DNA of 64,000 nucleotides, taken from the NCBI GenBank assembly GCA_050747525.1, contig JBOGOC010000083.1, forward strand, positions 1-64,000. Reading direction: 5' to 3'. The position numbers and the translations under genes are program-made. The notes below the pieces were generated by a model. That model did not search any database. It was given only the letters and a program-made list of their open reading frames with translations, and had not been told where the DNA came from. How positions within the stretch are numbered: position 1 is the first letter of the stretch; the number at the start of each line of letters is the position of its first letter. Source of the stretch: JBOGOC01 sp050747525. GTDB lineage: Bacteria > Acidobacteriota > Polarisedimenticolia > JACPZX01 > DASXTC01. This document shows, in pieces, positions 26,075 to 37,319 of this stretch.

Positions 26075-27246
26075 GAGGCCGCCGCCTCCGGCCTGCGTAG
26101 CGAGATGGGACCGAAGACGTGGGGCGAGGAGAGGACCATCTCCGCGATGTACTCGACCTGCGAGGCGCTCACCTCCTGGTGGATCGGCAGCTCCAGCACG
26201 TGGCGCCGCAGGAAGCGCGCGTCCGAGGAGGGCTCGCCGTCCACGCCGGGGACCCCTTCGTTCCAGAACTGCACCGCTTCGATGCCGTGGCGCCAGAGCC
26301 GCTCCGCCGCCGCCTGCTTGTCGGCCACGAGCAGCGGAAAGAAGAGCGGGACCATCCCTTCCGGCAGGTCGGGGCGCAGCAGGCTGGTCCGGTGGCCCAG
26401 GCGCGATCGCAGCAGCTCGTAGTTGCGGCGGCGGGTGCGGACGATCTGGGCGTAGTCCAGCCGCTGGATCAGGTGCTGGGAGAGCGACGACATGCCGATG
26501 TTGACGTGCGACACGTCGAAGCCGATGTCGCCGAGCGGATGGCGGCGGACCCGGAGGACGTCCAGCGCGCGGCCGGCGGCCTTCTTGAGCGTGTAAAGAC
26601 TCTTCCCCGTGATCTCATGGTGGCTGCGCAGCCATCCCAGCATCAGCTCCATGGATCGTCCTGCGACCGAGCGGAACGTGCAGGTCCTGAGTGGCAGCGA
26701 CGAAAGGCCCGGCAGGGGCTGGGTGTTCTGCACCAGCAGCGCGCCGTTGGGGAGGGGAAGGGTCTTGTAGAGGCAGAAGACCGCGTAGTTCCCGAACGTG
26801 CCCAGGGGTTGTCCGCCGTCCCGGCTCAGCAGCGACAGGGCACAGTCCTCCACCAGGATCAGCCCCTTGCGCCGGCACAGGTCCTGGATCTCCTTCATCG
26901 GCTGGGGCCATCCCAGGTACTGGATCAGCAGCAGCACCCGTGCCTCCGGAGTGGCCAGACGATCCAGCGTTTCCAGATCGGGGCGCAGATCGCGGCCGAT
27001 GGGATAGGTGCGCACCGGAACGCCCGCCGCGCGGATGGCCCAGATCTCGTTGCCGCTGTGGTAGTCGGGGACCAGGGCGATCTGGCCTTTCTCCAGTGGC
27101 AGAGCCTTGAACAGATGGTACAAGGCGCTGCTCGCGCGGTAGAACTGGATCGCCTTGCGCTCACCGAGCGGGAAGGGGAGTGGATCGCTGCCGCGCTGGC
27201 GCAGCAGGTGCCTGGGACTGAGGCCCTGCCAGGCAGGTACGTACAT
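26071..27246 (-). CDS. DegT/DnrJ/EryC1-type PLP-dependent sugar aminotransferase-like protein
   Basis: This 391-aa protein is of fold-type I. FYRASSALYHLFKAL, the acid pair in LILVEDCALSL (Asp contacts the PLP ring) and FCLYKTLPLPNGALLV (probable Schiff-base lysine) match the DegT family. Such enzymes aminate keto-sugars to form amino sugars for polymers. No partner ketoisomerase or dehydratase gene is in the window, so the keto-sugar must come from elsewhere or the role differs. It is bracketed by two FemAB-like genes, suggesting that its product amine is acylated. The upstream gap is 44 bases. Confidence 0.82.
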   Translation of the reverse strand: MYVPAWQGLSPRHLLRQRGSDPLPFPLGERKAIQFYRASSALYHLFKALPLEKGQIALVPDYHSGNEIWAIRAAGVPVRTYPIGRDLRPDLETLDRLATPEARVLLLIQYLGWPQPMKEIQDLCRRKGLILVEDCALSLLSRDGGQPLGTFGNYAVFCLYKTLPLPNGALLVQNTQPLPGLSSLPLRTCTFRSVAGRSMELMLGWLRSHHEITGKSLYTLKKAAGRALDVLRVRRHPLGDIGFDVSHVNIGMSSLSQHLIQRLDYAQIVRTRRRNYELLRSRLGHRTSLLRPDLPEGMVPLFFPLLVADKQAAAERLWRHGIEAVQFWNEGVPGVDGEPSSDARFLRRHVLELPIHQEVSASQVEYIAEMVLSSPHVFGPISLRRPEAAAS

Positions 27247-27290
27247 GCGTCGATCTCCTGCAAGTGAAGCGGCGGCGCGGCCGCCGGGCG

Positions 27291-28508
27291 TCAGCGTGCA
27301 GCGGGCGCCCGATGCTCCCGTGGGGAGCGATCGAGCAGCCGCAGTAGAGCGCTGCGTACCGGCGCGAGCGCTGGATGTCTACGCAGCCGGGGGATCAGAC
27401 GGAACTTCACGCGGTGGAGAGCCCACGCCCACGGGGTGCGGGGAAGGACGAAGAGCCAGCAATGAGGGTGGGAGCGGCGTGTCCAGGCCAACTTCCAGGA
27501 ATCCGCCGGACCCAGGAACTCGTAGCGCGACATGCGGCGAGTGAAGGCGTCGCGCAGCATCATGTACGACATCAGCGTGAAAGGCGAGTGCGCGGCGGCT
27601 TCGGGATCGTAGCCGCTCTTGAGCGAGTAGAAGACGTTGCGGAAGACCAGAGCGTAGGAGAAGGCCACCCGCCGCCCGTCCACCGTCAGGAAGCGGAGCC
27701 GCAGCCACCCTCGCGACGCGCAGCGGCGGGCGAGCTTCGTGTAGAAGGCCCGGACCTTGGGGAGAGAGGCAATGGCCGTGCCGGCCTCTCCCTTCCAGGC
27801 GGCCGCCTCGATGCGCAGGCCGTCGTCGATCGCGGCCTCCAGATCGTCGCCCGGCGAGACGTAGTCCAGATCCACGACGTGCTCGCGTGCCAGGCGCCGC
27901 AGCCTGCGCCGCAGATTCGCCCGGTGCCGCCCGTCCAGCTTGTCGATGTAGGCGTCCCACTCACCGCGCACCCGCACGTACATAGCGTCGGCCGAGCGCC
28001 AGAAGCCGGTCAGGAAGCCGTCGCGCGCCGCGCACCGGGGGAACTCGAAGAGCGTGCGCGAGGCAGCCGGGATCTGGGGCAGGACGAGGATGTCCCACAG
28101 GTCGCGCCGCTCGCGCAGGTAGCTCCAGATGGCCGCGTAGGCCCCCTCGTGCTGCTTCGCCACGATGAAGTCGAGCCGCTCGATGGCCACGTGGTGGATG
28201 AAGCTCAGGCGGCGCAGGCGAAGGCCCATCAGGCGCACCGTCCCCAGCATCAGGGGGGCGATGGCGACCGGCTCGTCGCCCTCCTGCACCACGAGGATGT
28301 GCAGACGGTTCCCTTCGCCGAAGCACTCCCACGCTGTGCGCATGCAGGCGAACGACACGAACGGATTGTCCATCCGGGCCTGCTCCATCAGCCGGTCCCA
28401 TGCGGGAGCCAGGCGATCGAACTCTTCGTCCGTGGTGATGGCGCGCACGGTCAGCTCACGCTCGGGCTCGCCACGCGGCGCGGAGGCCAGGAACGGCCGG
28501 CTCATCAC
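27291..28508 (-). CDS. FemAB/GNAT-like acyltransferase, copy 2
   Basis: This 405-aa protein of the same double-GNAT family as 24842-26074 is distinct in sequence: NPFVSFACMRTAWECFGEG, YIDKLDGRHRANLRRRLRRL, and the closing SGYDPEAAAHSPFTLMSYMM with YEFLGPADSWKLAWT. The final motif is typical of the CelD/BioF2-like group. Having two such proteins around one aminotransferase suggests two acyl substituents, or two positions, on the repeat unit. It starts at ATG 28508, which overlaps the upstream GT4 stop by four bases. Confidence 0.82.
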   Translation of the reverse strand: MMSRPFLASAPRGEPERELTVRAITTDEEFDRLAPAWDRLMEQARMDNPFVSFACMRTAWECFGEGNRLHILVVQEGDEPVAIAPLMLGTVRLMGLRLRRLSFIHHVAIERLDFIVAKQHEGAYAAIWSYLRERRDLWDILVLPQIPAASRTLFEFPRCAARDGFLTGFWRSADAMYVRVRGEWDAYIDKLDGRHRANLRRRLRRLAREHVVDLDYVSPGDDLEAAIDDGLRIEAAAWKGEAGTAIASLPKVRAFYTKLARRCASRGWLRLRFLTVDGRRVAFSYALVFRNVFYSLKSGYDPEAAAHSPFTLMSYMMLRDAFTRRMSRYEFLGPADSWKLAWTRRSHPHCWLFVLPRTPWAWALHRVKFRLIPRLRRHPALAPVRSALLRLLDRSPREHRAPAAR

Positions 28509-29692
28509 GCCTGCCCCCGGACGTGACGCTCCAGGAGCGATTCGTACATCTGCTGCGTGCGGTCGATCATGCGCTGGAGTGAGAACTCGCGGGTCACGCG
28601 CTGCCGTGCCGAGCGCCCCATGTCGGCCGCGCGTCCGGGATCCCTCAGCATCGTGTCGATGCCCCGGGCCAGGGCCCTCTCGTCACCCGGCGGCACCAGC
28701 AGGCCATGGACGCCGTCATCCACCACTTCGGGAAGCCCGCCCACCCGGGTCACCACGACCGGACGCTCGGCGGCCATCGATTCCAGGACCACGTTGGACA
28801 GCGCCTCGCTGAGCGAGGGGAGCACGGAGACCGTGATCTCGGGGAGAATGTCCGCCACGTCGGTGCGGAACCCCAGGAAATGAGCGCGATCCGCCAGCCC
28901 GAGCCCCTTTGCCTCCTGCTCGAGCAGGGCGCGGTCCGGACCGTCTCCCAGGAGCAGCCATCGCGCGTCGGGCCAGGCGCTCCTCAGGGAGGCGGCCGCC
29001 TTCAGGAAGTGCGAGATCCCCTTGTCCTTGTTCAGGCGGGAAAGGACCGCCACCAGAGGGATGCCCGCAGGCAGCCCCAGCTCGTGGCGCAGACGGCCCG
29101 CTGCGTTGGCTCCCGAGAAGCGGGCCACGTCGATGCCGTTCTCGATCACCACCACCCGGCCTCCGTCGTAGCCCTCGTCGATCAGTCGCCGCTTCACCGC
29201 CTCTGCGTTCACGGCGATGGCATCGGCCAGGCGGCAGACGAGCCTCTGGAGACGGCGCTGGAGTGGCGTCCAGATGTCGCCGATGTCGCGGATGGAAGCC
29301 ACGATCACCGGCACTCCCGCGGCGCGCGCCGGGGCGAGGGCGAAGGTGTTGGGATAGAAGCCGTAGGTGTGGACGATCTGGACCCTCTCCTTCCACAGAG
29401 CCGCGGCGAGCCGGATCTGCATGCCGAGAGTGGACGGGCGGTAGAGGCTGCGGATGCGGTGCTCCTGAACGGGTATCCCCTCGGCCTGCATCTCGGCCAG
29501 GAAGGGGCCCTCCTTGCGCAGGCAGGCGGCCCGCACGTCGAAGCGCGTCCGATCCAGGCCGCGGCCCAGCACCATGAACTGCCGCTCCGTCCCGCCGATG
29601 TAGAAGTTGGTGATGAACTTCAGCAGACGGACGCGCTCCGCCCCGGCACGGGCCGGCAGAGGCACCCTGGAGTCCAGGGTCTTGGCTTTCAC
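28505..29692 (-). CDS. Family 4 glycosyltransferase
   Basis: This 395-aa GT-B enzyme has LLKFITNFYIGGTERQFMVL at the N-terminus (acceptor loop), VAVLSRLNKDKGISHFLKAA, WLLLGDGPDRALLE and PSLSEALSNVVLESMAAERP, the classical donor-site signature. It resembles the stp2-type glycosyltransferases of exosortase-linked loci. The GTG start at 29692 is chosen because it overlaps the polymerase stop in GTGA, the pattern used by most neighbours. It would add one sugar to the repeat unit. Confidence 0.92.
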   Translation of the reverse strand: MKAKTLDSRVPLPARAGAERVRLLKFITNFYIGGTERQFMVLGRGLDRTRFDVRAACLRKEGPFLAEMQAEGIPVQEHRIRSLYRPSTLGMQIRLAAALWKERVQIVHTYGFYPNTFALAPARAAGVPVIVASIRDIGDIWTPLQRRLQRLVCRLADAIAVNAEAVKRRLIDEGYDGGRVVVIENGIDVARFSGANAAGRLRHELGLPAGIPLVAVLSRLNKDKGISHFLKAAASLRSAWPDARWLLLGDGPDRALLEQEAKGLGLADRAHFLGFRTDVADILPEITVSVLPSLSEALSNVVLESMAAERPVVVTRVGGLPEVVDDGVHGLLVPPGDERALARGIDTMLRDPGRAADMGRSARQRVTREFSLQRMIDRTQQMYESLLERHVRGQA

Positions 29693-31020
29693 GCGGCCCT
29701 CGCGGCATCGCGCGCGCGGGACGCCGGCCGCATCGGAGTCGCCGCGCCCAGTCCCACGGCCAGGCCGGCGAAGTAGTAGAAGTGGAAGTGGTAGGCCAGC
29801 GGATGGAACATCGCCGTGAGGGCGTAGGCCAGCAGGCTGACCTGTATCCCTTCGGCCAGAAGGAAGAGCCGCTCTCCCCCCTCGAGCGCCCGGGCTGCGT
29901 CCTGCGCGCGGCGCGTCCGGGCGAGGCAGCAGCCCAGCAGCGCAACGAACAAGGCCACCCCCGGAAGTCCCAGCTCCACGGCGTACTGGAGATACGCGTT
30001 GTGCACCTCGCGCCACACCTCGGCGTGCCCTTCGTTCATCGCCAGCACGTTGAGGCCGATCCCCGTCCCCACCACGGGGTGCGTGGCCGCGAAGCGGGCG
30101 GCCGTCACCAGGAGGCCCCATCGCTGCTGCGACGAGCCGGTGGAATCGGCCTCCACATCGGTGATGGTGCTCATGTGGGCGAGGTAGCCCGACGGGCCCA
30201 GCGGCATGGCCAGCATCAGCACCAGAGCCAGGACCCAGGGAAGCCTCCCTCTGCGGTACAGCTTCCATCCGTAGACCATCATCACGAACCCCAGCGTGAG
30301 GAACCCGGCGCGAGAGAAGGTGGCGATCACTCCCATGCTCTCGAGCGCCACCAGCCCCCACAGCACCGCGCGCCCGAGGGCGCCGCGGGCTCCCAGGGCG
30401 AGCGCCGTGGTGAGCGGGAGGATCAGGTTGAGGATGGCGGCCAGATCGTTGGGATTGCCGGTGAGCGGCGCATCGTATCCGGCGATGCGCTTCACGCTCG
30501 CGCTCACCTCGGGCTGCAGGAAGATGCCGCCCACCTGGTTCTTGATCGCGGTCACGGCCAGCGGGATGGCCATCAACGAGAGGGCGCATGCCGTGGCGGC
30601 CAGGCGCCAGGGGCTCGTCACCACGCTGCCCACCAGCCAGAAGACGATCACCGACTTGGCGAAGATCTCCAGCATGAACGAGATGCTCCCCATGGGCCAC
30701 CAGGAGAACGGGAGGGTGACCAGAGCCCAGGCGAGAAGAGCCAGCGCCAGCCACGTCTCCCGCGTGAGGATGAGCACAGGCAGCGAGCGGGTGAAGCGAT
30801 CGTAGAGATAGGCCGCCAGCGCCAGGCCGGCCGCCGTCATGCCAAGCCGCATCGGTGCCAGGACGGGAAAGAAGGCCTGGGGCGCAATGAGCAGGACGAG
30901 CGTGAACCCGAGCAGGGCCCAGAGCGGGCCGCGGCCCCCCGGCGCTTCGCGAAGATGCGGTGCGGGGGGCGAGGCGGTCTGCTGCCGCCACCAGTCGGCC
31001 CGCTGCGCGACCGCCGTCAC
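29689..31020 (-). CDS. O-antigen ligase/polymerase-like membrane protein (Wzy)
   Basis: This 443-aa protein has about ten membrane segments and one larger periplasmic loop. The loop contains HPVVGTGIGLNVLAM and EVHNAYLQYAVELGLPGVAL, the hallmark of the Wzy_C/O-antigen ligase family (VHNxYLxxxxExGxxG). It would polymerise repeat units on the outer face of the inner membrane, or ligate them to a carrier. The family cannot be split between polymerase and ligase by sequence alone; the neighbouring wzx, wzz and wza genes favour polymerase. The GTG start at 31020 overlaps the wecB stop. Confidence 0.88.
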   Translation of the reverse strand: MTAVAQRADWWRQQTASPPAPHLREAPGGRGPLWALLGFTLVLLIAPQAFFPVLAPMRLGMTAAGLALAAYLYDRFTRSLPVLILTRETWLALALLAWALVTLPFSWWPMGSISFMLEIFAKSVIVFWLVGSVVTSPWRLAATACALSLMAIPLAVTAIKNQVGGIFLQPEVSASVKRIAGYDAPLTGNPNDLAAILNLILPLTTALALGARGALGRAVLWGLVALESMGVIATFSRAGFLTLGFVMMVYGWKLYRRGRLPWVLALVLMLAMPLGPSGYLAHMSTITDVEADSTGSSQQRWGLLVTAARFAATHPVVGTGIGLNVLAMNEGHAEVWREVHNAYLQYAVELGLPGVALFVALLGCCLARTRRAQDAARALEGGERLFLLAEGIQVSLLAYALTAMFHPLAYHFHFYYFAGLAVGLGAATPMRPASRARDAARAA

Positions 31021-32228
31021 GGGAGATCCCTCCGCGAGGCCTGAACAAGGCCGCGTGGCAGCCGGATGGCTGCGCGCGCAGCCCGGGGCAGCTGCCCGGG
31101 GGAGGCCGCAGGCACGGAGTCCAGCCGCTCCAGCACCTCCATGATGCGGTGGGCCGCGCGGCCGTCCCACAGACGCGGAGCCGGAGGCGCCTGCGGGCGC
31201 GACAGCAGCGTCCACAGGGCTTCCTCGACGATGCGCGCCGGATCGGTGCCCACGATGATGTTGGTTCCCGAGGTCACGGTGACGGGGCGCTCGGTGTTCT
31301 CCCGCAGCGTGAGGCAAGGGACGCGCAGCACGGTGGTCTCCTCCTGGATGCCGCCCGAATCGGTCATCACGAACCGGGCGCGGCTCATCAGGGCGATGCA
31401 GTCCAGGTAGCCCAGCGGCGGCAGTCCGAAGAGGCCGGACGACGGAAGCATGTCGATGCCCTGGGCGTCGAGCCACGACACCGGCTCGCGCGACAGGCGA
31501 TCCCGCAGGCGGGGGTGGACGGGAAACAGCACCGGCAGGATCTCCGACAGCTCGAGAACGGCCGCCAGCAGGCGCTCTCGCGTGGGACCGTCATCCACGT
31601 TGGAGGGGCGATGGAGGGTCAGGAACGCGAACGGCGTTGTCTCCTCGAGGCCCAGCCGCTGAAAGATATCGGAGGCCTGCCAGCGTGCGCGGCTGGTCTG
31701 CAGCGCGTCGATCATCAGGTTGCCCACGAAGTGGATGCGCTCGGGGTGGATCCCTTCCCGCACCAGGTTCTCCAGGCCGCTCTCCTCGGTGACGAACAGC
31801 AGGTCGGAGATGGAGTCGGTGAGCACGCGGTTGATCTCCTCGGGCATGCTCCGGTCGAAGCTGCGCAGGCCCGCCTCCACGTGCGCCACGGAGATGCCCA
31901 GCTTGGCCGCGGTCAGCGCCCCGGCCACCGTGGAGTTCACGTCGCCCACCACCAGCAGCAGACGGGGCTCGAGGCTGCTCAAGAGAGGCTCGAGCCGCGT
32001 CATCACCTCCGCGGTCTGCTCCGCGTGGGACCCGGATCCCACCTCCAGGTTCACGTCCGGGGGCTGGATGTCCAGATCCCGGAAGAAACGGCCCGACATG
32101 GCATCGTCGTAGTGCTGGCCGGTGTGCACGAGCACGGGCCGCAGCCGCGCGCTCTTCTTCATTTCGTGCAGCAGCGGCGCGATCTTCACGAAGTTGGGCC
32201 GCGCGCCGGCCACCAGGACGATCTTCAT
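31017..32228 (-). CDS. wecB: UDP-N-acetylglucosamine 2-epimerase (non-hydrolysing)
   Basis: This 403-aa enzyme interconverts UDP-GlcNAc and UDP-ManNAc. GARPNFVKIAPLL, VLVHTGQHYDDAMS, VAHVEAGLRS with the following PEEINR, LTLHRPSNVDD and MTDSGGIQEE are all present and intact. It supplies a ManNAc-type donor for the polymer. No wecC dehydrogenase is in the window, so oxidation to ManNAcA is not shown. It sits directly after the YvcK-like gene with an ATGA overlap. Confidence 0.95.
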   Translation of the reverse strand: MKIVLVAGARPNFVKIAPLLHEMKKSARLRPVLVHTGQHYDDAMSGRFFRDLDIQPPDVNLEVGSGSHAEQTAEVMTRLEPLLSSLEPRLLLVVGDVNSTVAGALTAAKLGISVAHVEAGLRSFDRSMPEEINRVLTDSISDLLFVTEESGLENLVREGIHPERIHFVGNLMIDALQTSRARWQASDIFQRLGLEETTPFAFLTLHRPSNVDDGPTRERLLAAVLELSEILPVLFPVHPRLRDRLSREPVSWLDAQGIDMLPSSGLFGLPPLGYLDCIALMSRARFVMTDSGGIQEETTVLRVPCLTLRENTERPVTVTSGTNIIVGTDPARIVEEALWTLLSRPQAPPAPRLWDGRAAHRIMEVLERLDSVPAASPGQLPRAARAAIRLPRGLVQASRRDLP

Positions 32229-33253
32229 GAGCGGCTCGCCATGCAGGGGACGTCCAGGGCAATCTCGCGCACCAGGCGCCCCAGCTTGTCCGGATCGTGA
32301 CGCAGCGGCGCGGCGGCCCCCGCCAGGTCGCGCCGGATAGTGCGGATCCCCAGGAAGCGCAGCGGCTCCTCGTCGATGCACACGGGCCTGGCCGGCGCCG
32401 CGTCCTGGAGGGCGCGCGCGGGCAGCGAGCCCTCGTGCAGGAGCAGGTCGTGCAGGGGGAGGGCTGGAACGTGGTCGCGCAGCGCGACCACGAAATCGGC
32501 CGCCGAGAACCCATCGGTCTCTCCGGGCTCCGTGAGCAGATTGCAGATCAGGGCCACACGCGCCCCGCCCTCGACGATGGCTTCCGCAATCCCCGGCACC
32601 AGCAGCACCGGCAGCAGGCTGGTGAAGAGGCTCCCGGGCCCGAGCAGCACCAGGTCGGCTTCGCGCAGCGCGTTGAGCGCCGGGGGGCAGGCGCGCACGC
32701 TCTCGGGCCCCAGCTCCAGGCGCCGGATCGGCTGGAGCGACGTCGCGATCCGCGACTCGCCTTCGATGATGCAGCCGTCCTCGAAGTGAGCCTTCAGGAT
32801 GACCGGCTCCAGCGAGGAGGGGAGCACGCGCCCGCGGACATCCAGCCACCGGCTGGCTCGCTCCATGGCGTCCGACGGACCGGAGCCCATGTCGGTGAGG
32901 GCGGTCAGGATGAGGTTGCCCAGGTTGTGTCCTCCCACGTCGACGTTGCCGTCGAAACGGTAGGAGAACAGCTCGTTCATCTCCGTGCTCTCCTCCGCCA
33001 GGGCCAGCAGGCAGTTGCGCAGGTCGCCCATGGGAAGGACGTCGAACGCGCGGCGCAGGCGTCCCGAGCTGCCTCCGTCGTCGGCGACCGAGACGATTGC
33101 CGTGAGACAGCGCGGGTCGCGCGGGCCCAGCCACCGGCGCAGCCCCCGCAGCAGGATGGGAAGCCCCGTCCCGCCGCCCAGGGCGGCCACGCGCACGTCG
33201 TGGGTCACCCCCGCGCTCCGCCAGCGGGCGGCCACCTGGGTCACGGCGCTCAT
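32225..33253 (-). CDS. YvcK/CofD-family protein (gluconeogenesis-factor type)
   Basis: This 342-aa protein begins with ALGGGTGLPILLRGL, then SVADDGGSSGRLRR, MGDLRNCLLAL and GNVDVGGHNLGNL; ADLVLLGPGSLFTSLLPVLL and ICNLLTEPGETDGF follow. These are the conserved blocks of the YvcK branch of the CofD-like fold. YvcK proteins bind UDP-sugars including UDP-GlcNAc and affect carbon flow into the envelope. In this operon it lies between the priming transferase and wecB, close to glmS, so it may act as a local UDP-GlcNAc sensor. That role is inference. Confidence 0.88.
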   Translation of the reverse strand: MSAVTQVAARWRSAGVTHDVRVAALGGGTGLPILLRGLRRWLGPRDPRCLTAIVSVADDGGSSGRLRRAFDVLPMGDLRNCLLALAEESTEMNELFSYRFDGNVDVGGHNLGNLILTALTDMGSGPSDAMERASRWLDVRGRVLPSSLEPVILKAHFEDGCIIEGESRIATSLQPIRRLELGPESVRACPPALNALREADLVLLGPGSLFTSLLPVLLVPGIAEAIVEGGARVALICNLLTEPGETDGFSAADFVVALRDHVPALPLHDLLLHEGSLPARALQDAAPARPVCIDEEPLRFLGIRTIRRDLAGAAAPLRHDPDKLGRLVREIALDVPCMASRS

Positions 33254-34620
33254 GCGGCGGTGTCTCCGCCGCGCATGGGGCGGCGTGCCGCGTCCCCCCG
33301 GGCCGCGGTCCGTGTGATCGCGGAAGCCCCTGACTCGCGGCCCAGGAGGACGACCTTGACGGTGTCGACGAGGATTCTCAGGTCGAACCAGAACGACGTG
33401 TGCTTGATGTAGTAGAGGTCGTAGCGCATCTTCTCGGTCTCTTCCTCGAGATTGTTGGCGTACGCGTAGCGGATCTGGGCCCAGCCCGTCACGCCGGGCC
33501 GCACCGCCTCGCGCAGGCGGTAGTGGGGGATGTGCTGCGTGAAGAGCGCGTAGTTGACCTCGGGATGGGGCCTCGGCCCCACCAGGTTCATGTCGCCGCG
33601 CAGGATGTTGAACAGCTGGGGCAGCTCGTCCAGGCGGAACTTGCGCAGCACGCGACCGACGCGCGTGATGCGGTCGTCGTTGTCGCGCGCCCAGACCGAG
33701 TCCTCGCGCTCCACCGGGTGCATGGTGCGGAACTTCAGCATCCGGAACCGGCGGCCTCGCAATCCCACGCGCGCCTGGCGGAAGAGGACCGGGCCCTTCG
33801 AGTCGAGGCGGATGGCCCCCGCGATGAGCGCCATCACCGGCAGGGCCACAGCCAGCCCGGCGATCGAGGCTGCCATGCTGAGCGCCCGGGCGGCCGCCCG
33901 GTCGGCGGGAGTGGTGTGCAGGCAGGAGGAGAACAGGAGGCTCCCGGGCCGCAGCGTCTCGATGGCGATCTTTCCCGACAGGCGCTCGTCCAGCTCCAGC
34001 GCGTCCTGCACCTCGATGCCGAGTGAACGGGCGCGGACCAGCGACGCGATGGGCAGGCGGCCGCGTCGGTCCTCCAGCGCCACCGCGATCAGATGAGGGC
34101 GCAGCGAGTCCACCAGCGCGTCCATCTCGGTCACGTCCGAGGAGGACTCCACGATGCCGGCGAGGCGCAGGCGCCGGTGAGGCTGGGCCTCGATCTGGGT
34201 GCGCAGGCGCTGCGCCATGGCCCCGCCGCCGAGGATGAGCACCCGCCGGCGCCGTGCCCCGCGCATCCACGCATACACCGCGCAGCGCAGAGCGATCATC
34301 GCGGCGCACGCCGCCAGCAGGGAGGCCAGGCCCGACCCCACCGGAACCGCTACCTGCGGCCACACCGTCTGCAGGCCGCCCCAGAGCACGAGCATGATGG
34401 CCAGGGCCTGGGGAAGCCTCGCCGCGTAGGCGGCCAGCGAACGGGCCACGCTCAGGTCGTACAGGTCGTTGTAGTAGAACGAGACGGCCGCGCAGGCGGC
34501 CACCGTGAGCGCGGGCATCAGCGCGTGGGCGAAACCGTCCGTCAGGGCCCAGCCTGCGAGCGACCCCCAGACCGCGGCGCAGACCGCAGCCCCCTCCAGC
34601 AGCGCCAGAATGCGGATCAT
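33250..34620 (-). CDS. Polyprenyl-phosphate sugar-1-phosphate transferase (initiating glycosyltransferase)
   Basis: This 456-aa protein has four N-terminal membrane segments (about 1-120), a Rossmann-like middle part (VLILGGGAMAQRL), a further membrane segment (about 250-275) and the catalytic bacterial sugar transferase domain with LDSKGPVLFRQARVG, MLKFRTM, RKFRLDELPQLFNILRGDM and LVGPRPHPE. It should load the first sugar phosphate onto undecaprenyl phosphate at the inner membrane, as WbaP/WcaJ do. The gene is separated by four bases from glmS and overlaps the YvcK-like gene in ATGA. Confidence 0.93.
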   Translation of the reverse strand: MIRILALLEGAAVCAAVWGSLAGWALTDGFAHALMPALTVAACAAVSFYYNDLYDLSVARSLAAYAARLPQALAIMLVLWGGLQTVWPQVAVPVGSGLASLLAACAAMIALRCAVYAWMRGARRRRVLILGGGAMAQRLRTQIEAQPHRRLRLAGIVESSSDVTEMDALVDSLRPHLIAVALEDRRGRLPIASLVRARSLGIEVQDALELDERLSGKIAIETLRPGSLLFSSCLHTTPADRAAARALSMAASIAGLAVALPVMALIAGAIRLDSKGPVLFRQARVGLRGRRFRMLKFRTMHPVEREDSVWARDNDDRITRVGRVLRKFRLDELPQLFNILRGDMNLVGPRPHPEVNYALFTQHIPHYRLREAVRPGVTGWAQIRYAYANNLEEETEKMRYDLYYIKHTSFWFDLRILVDTVKVVLLGRESGASAITRTAARGDAARRPMRGGDTAA

Positions 34621-34624
34621 CGTC

Positions 34625-36457
<1,833 letters not shown>

Positions 36458-36527
36458 GTGCGCGTGTCTCCAGCAGGTGACGGGGAAGCGCGCCCTCAGG
36501 AGCGCGCCGGCGGACAGAGGAGCCCGA

Positions 36528-37319
36528 TCAGGCCTCCTGACCTGGCCCGGAGCCGTAGTAATGACCGTAGTAGTTGTAGTAGCCGGACAGCGGCCGGTCG
36601 TCGTTGTTCAGGATCAAGCCCAGGACCTTGGAGGGCTCCATGGTGGCGAGGGCTTCCTCCACCAGCTTGCGCGGGGTCTGGTGGGCGCTCACCACGAGCA
36701 GGAAGCCGTCGATGCCCTTCTCCATGAGCCGGCAGTCGGGGAAGGCCACGGCGGGAGGCGTGTCCAGAATCACGTAGTCGAACCGCCGGCGCACCTGGTC
36801 CAGGACATCGCTCATGCGCGGCGACTTGAGCAGCTCGTAAGGGGAGTCAGGGCAGCGGCCGGACGTGACGGCGCACAGCGCGAACGGCTCCACGCGCCGC
36901 ACGACCTGGTCGAGGCTCATCTGGGGATCGCGCAGGAGCCCGGCCAGCCCGGGGCCCTGGTCGGGCAATCCCAGGTGCTGCGCCACAGCCGGCCTGCGCA
37001 GGTCGCAGTCCATCACCAGCACGCGTGCGTCCTGGGCCTGCGCCAGCGCCCCGGCGAGGTTGAGGGACGTGGTGGTCTTGCCGTCCCCCACCCCCGCGCT
37101 GGTGACCGCCACGAGGCTGAGCAGGTCGGTGCGATGACGCCGCTCCAGGACGTGACGAAGTGTCCTGTACTGCTCCGCCTCGAAGGAATGAGGCTTGAGC
37201 ATGCTGACCAGATGCGGATCCATCCCCTCGGGAGGAGGGACCGTCACCGTCCGCGGCGGGCGGGGGCGGGCGGGTGATTCCGTGGGGCGGACCTGGGCGG
37301 CAGAGCCAGATGGTTTCAT
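36528..37319 (-). CDS. CpsD/CapB-type tyrosine autokinase-like ATPase
   Basis: This 263-aa soluble P-loop ATPase has Walker A AGVGDGKTTTSLNLA (about residues 75-89), Walker A' VLVMDCDLRRP and Walker B YVILDTPPA. A tyrosine cluster at the C-terminus (GYYNYYGHYYGSG) is the usual site of BY-kinase autophosphorylation. Such kinases work with the Wzz-type protein encoded just upstream to control chain length and export. The split into separate kinase and membrane partner is like Gram-positive CpsC/CpsD and many XrtA loci. The ATG at 37319 overlaps the upstream stop. Confidence 0.9.
   Translation of the reverse strand: MKPSGSAAQVRPTESPARPRPPRTVTVPPPEGMDPHLVSMLKPHSFEAEQYRTLRHVLERRHRTDLLSLVAVTSAGVGDGKTTTSLNLAGALAQAQDARVLVMDCDLRRPAVAQHLGLPDQGPGLAGLLRDPQMSLDQVVRRVEPFALCAVTSGRCPDSPYELLKSPRMSDVLDQVRRRFDYVILDTPPAVAFPDCRLMEKGIDGFLLVVSAHQTPRKLVEEALATMEPSKVLGLILNNDDRPLSGYYNYYGHYYGSGPGQEA

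Noticed and set aside
36458..36527. A glmS ribozyme or riboswitch before glmS
   Set aside because: glmS is read leftward, so the ribozyme would lie upstream, within the 70 bases to the right of the start; none of its conserved core is present.
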